Part shown: positions 6,758 to 10,214 of the stretch, one piece after another
Numbering within the stretch: position 1 is the first letter of the stretch
Layout of the letters: the number at the start of each line of letters is the position of its first letter
Origin: Chlamydiota bacterium
Lineage (GTDB): Bacteria > Auribacterota > UBA3054 > B51-G9
Direction: 5' to 3'
Length of the DNA stretch: 10,214 nt
NCBI GenBank assembly: GCA_030596365.1
Contig: JAUVKG010000062.1
Location: forward strand, 1 to 10,214
The notes under the pieces: model-generated
Databases searched by the model: none
The model's input: the letters and a program-made list of their open reading frames with translations, nothing else
Told to the model about the DNA's origin: nothing
Made by a program: the position numbers and the translations under genes

Positions 6758-6761
6758 GGAG
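6758..6761 (+). promoter_or_regulatory. Ribosome binding site of metK
   Basis: GGAG lies eight bases before the ATG at 6770. The 28-nt gap after dnaB leaves no room for a SAM riboswitch. Confidence 0.7.
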
Positions 6762-6769
6762 ATTTTATT

Positions 6770-7933
6770 ATGAACTTCTTGTTTACTTCCGAATCTGTTT
6801 CTATGGGTCACCCGGATAAAGTGGCTGACCAAATTTCTGACGCTATTCTCGATGCCGCTCTTGCGCAGGATCCGGAAAGCCGTGTTGCATGCGAAACTCT
6901 CGTTACTACCGGTCTTGCTGTCATTGCAGGCGAAATTACTACAAAAGGTTATATTGATTGTCAGGCTGTCGTAAGAAAAACTATTAAAGACATTGGCTAT
7001 ACAGATCCTTCTGATGGTTTCAGTTATGATTGCGGTGTTCTTGTCTCCTTAGATACTCAATCGCCGGACATAAGTCAGGGCGTTACTGTTGGTGAAGGTG
7101 ATCATAAAGAGCAAGGCGCTGGGGATCAGGGAATGATGTTCGGCTATGCATGCAATGAAACTCCGGAATTAATGCCTTTACCTATCACTCTTTCGCGCAA
7201 ACTTCTTGATAAACTCGCAAAACTGCGTTTCTCAAAAAAAATACCATGGCTAAAACCTGACAGTAAATCACAAATTACTATTGAATATTCAAAGGACAGA
7301 AAACCTCTTCGCGTTCACACTGTTGTTATTTCTACTCAACACTGTAACAGTGTTAAAAACTCTACACTCAGAAAAACTATTATTGAAGAAGTTATTAAAA
7401 AAGTTCTCCCTAAAAAACTTATCGACAGCAAAACTATCTTCCACGTTAATCCAACAGGTCGGTTCGTCGTCGGTGGACCTCACGGCGATTGCGGGCTCAC
7501 AGGAAGAAAAATTATCGTCGATACTTATGGCGGTATGGGCGCTCACGGCGGCGGAGCGTTCTCAGGTAAAGACCCGAGTAAAGTTGATCGAAGCGGCGCT
7601 TACATGGCTCGCTACGTTGCTAAAAATGTTGTCGCTGCAAAACTTGCCAAACGATGCGAAATAGAACTTTCTTACGCTATTGGTGTTGCCGATCCTATTT
7701 CAATTCTCGTAAACTCTCACGGAACCGGTGTTGTTGATGATTATATTTTAACACAAGCTGTGGAAAAAGTTTTTGATTTTCATCCGGCGGCAATTATTAA
7801 AAATCTGAAACTTAAAAGACCCATCTACGCTAAAACAGCACGATGCGGTCATTTCGGAATCAATGACCCGGATTATACCTGGGAAAAAACCGATAAAATT
7901 AATGCTCTTAGAAAAGCTGCAGGTGTTAAATAA
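6770..7933 (+). CDS. metK: S-adenosylmethionine synthetase
   Basis: MetK makes S-adenosylmethionine from methionine and ATP in the cytoplasm; the enzyme works as a tetramer of dimers or as a dimer. The 387 residues match the usual length. The N-terminal SESVSMGHPDKVADQISDAILD (7-28) includes catalytic His14 and the metal ligand Asp16. Signature 1, GAGDQGMMFGYA, is at 116-127. Signature 2, the glycine-rich GGGAFSGKDPSKVDRSGAYMARYVAKN, starts at residue 260 and contains the phosphate-binding lysine. Downstream are the ELSYAIGVADPIS strand and the GHFG segment near the C-terminus. It is spaced 28 bases after dnaB on the same strand and ends the compact cluster. GC-rich repeats begin about 20 bases after its stop. 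No SAM-sensing leader is seen, so it is probably expressed with dnaB. Confidence 0.97.
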   Translation: MNFLFTSESVSMGHPDKVADQISDAILDAALAQDPESRVACETLVTTGLAVIAGEITTKGYIDCQAVVRKTIKDIGYTDPSDGFSYDCGVLVSLDTQSPDISQGVTVGEGDHKEQGAGDQGMMFGYACNETPELMPLPITLSRKLLDKLAKLRFSKKIPWLKPDSKSQITIEYSKDRKPLRVHTVVISTQHCNSVKNSTLRKTIIEEVIKKVLPKKLIDSKTIFHVNPTGRFVVGGPHGDCGLTGRKIIVDTYGGMGAHGGGAFSGKDPSKVDRSGAYMARYVAKNVVAAKLAKRCEIELSYAIGVADPISILVNSHGTGVVDDYILTQAVEKVFDFHPAAIIKNLKLKRPIYAKTARCGHFGINDPDYTWEKTDKINALRKAAGVK

Positions 7934-7952
7934 GTCTTGACGAGAAAAAGTT

Positions 7953-8043
7953 CCCCGCCTTACCAAGGAGGGTCTCTGACCCCGCGTATGCTGGGGGTGG
8001 CCGCTGCGCCCGGAGAATTTCGGGATAGGCCGGGGTGGTTCTC
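7953..8043 (+). repeat. GC-rich composite palindromic repeat, copy 2
   Basis: This segment of about 90 bp between metK and the next lipoprotein gene contains three small inverted repeats. CCTT (7958-7961) pairs with AAGG (7965-7968), flanked by CCC and GGG. ACCCC-GC pairs with GC-T-GGGGT around 7979-7998. CCCG (8009-8012) pairs with CGGG (8021-8024). It ends in CCGGGGTGGTTCTC, the same tail as copies 1 and 5. The central piece resembles the motif at 1993-2010. No T-run follows, so it is a poor terminator candidate, although it lies right after metK. Confidence 0.7.
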
Positions 8044-8078
8044 ATATTAGTGAGATTTCATACGCAACTATCAAAAAA

Positions 8079-8813
8079 ATGAAAATCTTCCTGAAAAAAT
8101 ATTCGATTCATGTTATTGCTGCGGTTACCGCGGCAATAATTACAACTTCTTGCTCAGGACCGCATGTTATCGGTTATTCAATCGATCCGCTTGAAGGTTT
8201 GCCTGTTAAATATGCTACTCCGGTACTTGTTCGTAATTTTGCGGATAAAAGGCCTGTTCGCGAGCGTTTCACTTCTGATGAAACTGAGGATTTTGATTTT
8301 TATAGTCTGGATAAACATTTTAAAATTCCGGTTGATAAAAGTATTACAAAAGCTTTTCAAATCGAACTTGCAAATGCGGGATTTGAAGTCGCTGACGCAG
8401 GGAATTTTATCATTGGAGAAAAACCTTATATCAGAATTACAGGCGAGATTCTGCACTTTAATGTTATAAGACAAAAATTGCCGGATACTCCTCAATACGG
8501 GAAAAAAACCCTCTGGAAACGTCAACAGTTCACTATTCTTGTTACCATAAAAATTAAAGTTATTAACGCTAAGGCAAGAAAACTTATTATGGAACATACA
8601 TATTCAAGTAATGATTCTTTTGCTATGCGATCAGAAATGATTGACGTTAAAGCATATACAGAGGGAAAATCACTCGAAAAATCAAGATGGCAAAGCGCAG
8701 ATAATTATTATTCTGTTCAATTGCTTAATGACCATCTTAAAAGTGTCCTTTTTCAGGCGCGGCAGGATGTTGTAAAACTGCTTTCACCTGTTGAACTGAA
8801 ACTTTCTGAATAA
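8079..8813 (+). CDS. Predicted lipoprotein of unknown function, flanked by repeats
   Basis: I cannot name this 244-residue protein. Lysines near the N-terminus and a hydrophobic stretch (9-22) precede the lipobox ITTSC, with Cys25 as the predicted acylated residue. Ser26 at +2 is compatible with outer-membrane sorting. The mature part opens with YATPVLVRNFADKRPVRERF (45-64), then has SITKAFQIELANAGFEVAD (about 89-107) and YIRITGEILHFNV. This V-x-x-F-x-D-x-R ... F-x-x-x-L-x-x-A-G-(F/Y) layout recalls small envelope lipoproteins of the YajG/LptE-like kind, but the resemblance is only to a pattern and no family is assigned. The ATG at 8079 is preceded by an A-run without a Shine-Dalgarno motif. 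GC-rich repeats lie on both sides (7953-8043 and 8823-8977), so it looks like a separate unit from metK. No strong promoter was found. Confidence 0.82.
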   Translation: MKIFLKKYSIHVIAAVTAAIITTSCSGPHVIGYSIDPLEGLPVKYATPVLVRNFADKRPVRERFTSDETEDFDFYSLDKHFKIPVDKSITKAFQIELANAGFEVADAGNFIIGEKPYIRITGEILHFNVIRQKLPDTPQYGKKTLWKRQQFTILVTIKIKVINAKARKLIMEHTYSSNDSFAMRSEMIDVKAYTEGKSLEKSRWQSADNYYSVQLLNDHLKSVLFQARQDVVKLLSPVELKLSE

Positions 8814-8822
8814 CCCTCTTAA

Positions 8823-8877
8823 ATCCCCTCTTGAGAGGGGTGGCACGATAGCGAAGCGCATCGGGACGGGGGGTGTT
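8823..8877 (+). repeat. GC-rich palindromic repeat, copy 3
   Basis: CCCCTC (8825-8830) and GAGGGG (8835-8840) form a 6-bp stem around TTGA. A second stem follows (CGAT...ATCG enclosing AGCGAAGCGC), then a GGGGGGTGTT tail. It begins about ten bases after the lipoprotein stop codon. The layout matches copies 1 and 5 but the middle is expanded. No U-tract follows. Confidence 0.75.
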
Positions 8878-8883
8878 CCCAAG

Positions 8884-8928
8884 TACTCTCTCGGGAAGGG
8901 GCCCGAAAGCGCCGAGGAGGGCGGGGTG
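8884..8928 (+). repeat. GC-rich palindromic repeat, copy 4 (diverged)
   Basis: CTCGG (8890-8894) can pair with CCGAG (8912-8916), and TCGGG (8891-8895) alternatively with CCCGA (8902-8906). The segment ends in GGGCGGGGTG, as do its neighbours, but lacks a clear CCCCTC...GAGGGG first stem. It lies directly between copies 3 and 5, so the family is clustered in tandem here. Confidence 0.6.
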
Positions 8929-8930
8929 TA

Positions 8931-8977
8931 AATCCCCTCCTGTTTTAGAGGGGTGCCCGATAGGGCGGGGTGGTTCT
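8931..8977 (+). repeat. GC-rich palindromic repeat, copy 5
   Basis: CCCCTC (8934-8939) and GAGGGG (8948-8953) form the first stem. TGCCCGATAGGGC (8954-8966) follows, then GGGGTGGTTCTT. It is the closest match to copy 1 about 7 kb away, in the same orientation. The glycosyltransferase start lies about 60 bases further on. Confidence 0.78.
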
Positions 8978-9039
8978 TATTCTCTTAAAATAGGGCTTTC
9001 GGCCAAACACTAAATAAACATATAAAAAAATTAAACATC

Positions 9040-10209
9040 TTGAAAATTCTCCTTTGTCACAATTATTATAAAACTCGTGCGGGAGAAGGTCTTGTCTTCG
9101 AACATGAAAAAAATCTCCTGATTAAAAACGGGAATGATGTTCAAACTTATACCCGCGACAACATCGAAATTAATTCCTTTCCGGCAATCAAACGTTTCGG
9201 ATCTTTTCTAAGCGGTTTTAGTAATAAAAGAACTCAAAATGATATTGACCGCATTGTTGCGGAAAGCAAGCCTGATGTTGCTCATGTTCATAATGTTTTC
9301 CCTTTAATCTCGCCGTCACTTTATGCTGCACTCAATCGACATCAAGTGCCTGTTGTACAAACTTTGCATAATTTCCGATTCATCTGTCCAAATGGTTTAC
9401 TTTTTATAGACAAAAAAGAATGCCCTTATTTTTTGAAAAAAAGTATTCATTGCGTTAAAAATAAATGTTACAGACAAAGTTATATCTATTCCGCCTGGTA
9501 TTCTGCTATTCTTGCTTATCATGCGAAAAAGAAAACTTTTATTGATAAAATCGATAGATATATAGCTCTAAACAGCTTTACAAAAAATGTTTTTGTAAAT
9601 GCAGGCTTTAATTCAAAAAAAATTATCGTTAAACCTAATTCGGCTTCCGTTAACGTTGCGGCTTTTAATAAAAATCCGGATAATTATATCCTTTTTGCAG
9701 GACGATTATCTCAGGAAAAAGGTGTTCTTACTTTACTGAAAGCTGCCGCAAAAGTTCCTTCTCTTACTTTAAAAATTCTCGGTGACGGACCGCTTGAAAA
9801 CAAAATTAAACAGTTCATTTCTGAAAATAATTTGAAGCATATTGAACTGCTTGGATATCAACCCCAAAAAGAATTCGAAAAATATATCGCTAATGCTCTC
9901 GTTACAATTTTACCGTCAGAATGTTTTGAGAATTGTCCGTTGACAGTTATAAACTCACTATATCTCGGTACTCCCGTTATCGCTTCGCGAACAGGCGGGA
10001 TTCCTGACTTTGTTCCTGAAGAAAAAGCGGGATGGCTTTTTACTCCAGGAAACGCGGAGGAATTAACTCAGAGATTAAAATGGATTGAAAATAACAAAAA
10101 TAAAATTATCGAAATGCGGCCGCAGGTTCGTGAATGGGGTATTGAACAATTCAGCCCGGAAACTAATTACAAAAAGTTAATGGAAATATATACTGAAATT
10201 AAAAATTAG
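9040..10209 (+). CDS. Glycosyltransferase, GT4-like (GT-B fold)
   Basis: This probably transfers a sugar from a nucleotide-sugar donor during synthesis of lipopolysaccharide, capsule or another glycan at the cytoplasmic face of the membrane; the substrate cannot be told. The 389-residue length suits the family. The N-terminal acceptor domain starts with MKILLCHNYYKTRAGEGLVFEHEKNLL and includes PDVAHVHNVFPLISPSLY and VVQTLHNFRFICPNG, both typical of GT4 enzymes. The donor domain begins around FAGRLSQEKGVLTLLKAA (219-236), then LGDGPLENKI and LLGYQPQKEFEKYIANA. The E-x7-E region reads ECFENCPLTVINSLYLGTPVIASRTGGIPD from residue 294; Glu297 is present but the second Glu position is Asn305. The start is TTG at 9040, chosen because it yields the canonical first beta strand. 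No Shine-Dalgarno motif precedes it. A Cys-rich patch lies in the first domain (ECPYFLKKSIHCVKNKCY). The stop is TAG at 10207. No neighbour in the window shares its pathway. Confidence 0.9.
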   Translation: MKILLCHNYYKTRAGEGLVFEHEKNLLIKNGNDVQTYTRDNIEINSFPAIKRFGSFLSGFSNKRTQNDIDRIVAESKPDVAHVHNVFPLISPSLYAALNRHQVPVVQTLHNFRFICPNGLLFIDKKECPYFLKKSIHCVKNKCYRQSYIYSAWYSAILAYHAKKKTFIDKIDRYIALNSFTKNVFVNAGFNSKKIIVKPNSASVNVAAFNKNPDNYILFAGRLSQEKGVLTLLKAAAKVPSLTLKILGDGPLENKIKQFISENNLKHIELLGYQPQKEFEKYIANALVTILPSECFENCPLTVINSLYLGTPVIASRTGGIPDFVPEEKAGWLFTPGNAEELTQRLKWIENNKNKIIEMRPQVREWGIEQFSPETNYKKLMEIYTEIKN

Positions 10210-10214
10210 ACGCT

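Noticed and set aside
7281..7664. Plus-strand out-of-frame open frame inside metK
   Set aside because: It overlaps conserved MetK signature regions in another frame; the Leu/Lys-rich product is a frame artefact.
7937..7965. TTGACG after metK as a -35 box for the second lipoprotein gene
   Set aside because: The bases 17 downstream (TTACCA) are a poor -10 and fall in the GC-rich repeat.
8040..8055. TCTCA-TATTAG-TGAGA inverted repeat as an operator
   Set aside because: The five-base arms are too short to call without a conserved copy elsewhere; none was seen.
8178..8597. Minus-strand 139-codon open frame opposite the second lipoprotein gene
   Set aside because: No ribosome binding site, Asn/Phe/Ile-rich product and full overlap with a gene carrying a clear lipobox.

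Overview
The window looks like a chromosomal segment of an AT-rich bacterium with a two-membrane envelope: it encodes two lipoproteins, an exported beta-helix surface protein and a core ribosomal protein/replication cluster. Two divergent promoters match the sigma-70 consensus very well (TTGACT-N18-TATAAT and TTGCAT-N17-TATAAT). This argues against Bacteroidota, which use a different -7/-33 promoter type. The order rplY-pth-rpsF-x-rpsR-rplI-dnaB, with a long CTC-type L25, fits PVC-type lineages (Verrucomicrobiota, Lentisphaerota or Kiritimatiellota). That placement is tentative and rests on remembered gene order, not on a search.

Layout. Positions 1-1739 (minus strand) are the N-terminal 579 codons of an open reading frame running off the left edge. 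It has a signal peptide and 16 glycine-rich GGG(I/A/L)-type repeats of a right-handed beta-helix. Positions 1740-2232 are a regulatory intergenic region. It holds both divergent promoters, one copy of a GC-rich palindromic repeat, a 7-bp tandem repeat, and an attenuator-like hairpin with a T-run in the leader of the plus-strand operon.

Positions 2233-7933 are a tightly packed plus-strand cluster: L25, peptidyl-tRNA hydrolase, S6, an unrecognised lipoprotein, S18, L9, the replicative helicase DnaB and S-adenosylmethionine synthetase. The lipoprotein sits where many bacteria carry ssb (or priB in E. coli). Together these genes serve translation (ribosome assembly, peptidyl-tRNA recycling), replication-fork unwinding and methyl-donor supply.

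Positions 7934-9039 hold a second unrecognised lipoprotein gene flanked on both sides by GC-rich palindromic repeats that share the 3' end GGGGTGGTT. Positions 9040-10209 are a complete GT4-type glycosyltransferase with a TTG start, probably for surface polysaccharide.

The points most worth checking are the rplY leader hairpin with competing pairings, the lipoprotein in the ssb slot, and the dispersed repeat family. No CRISPR array, tRNA, rRNA, transposase or integrase was seen.
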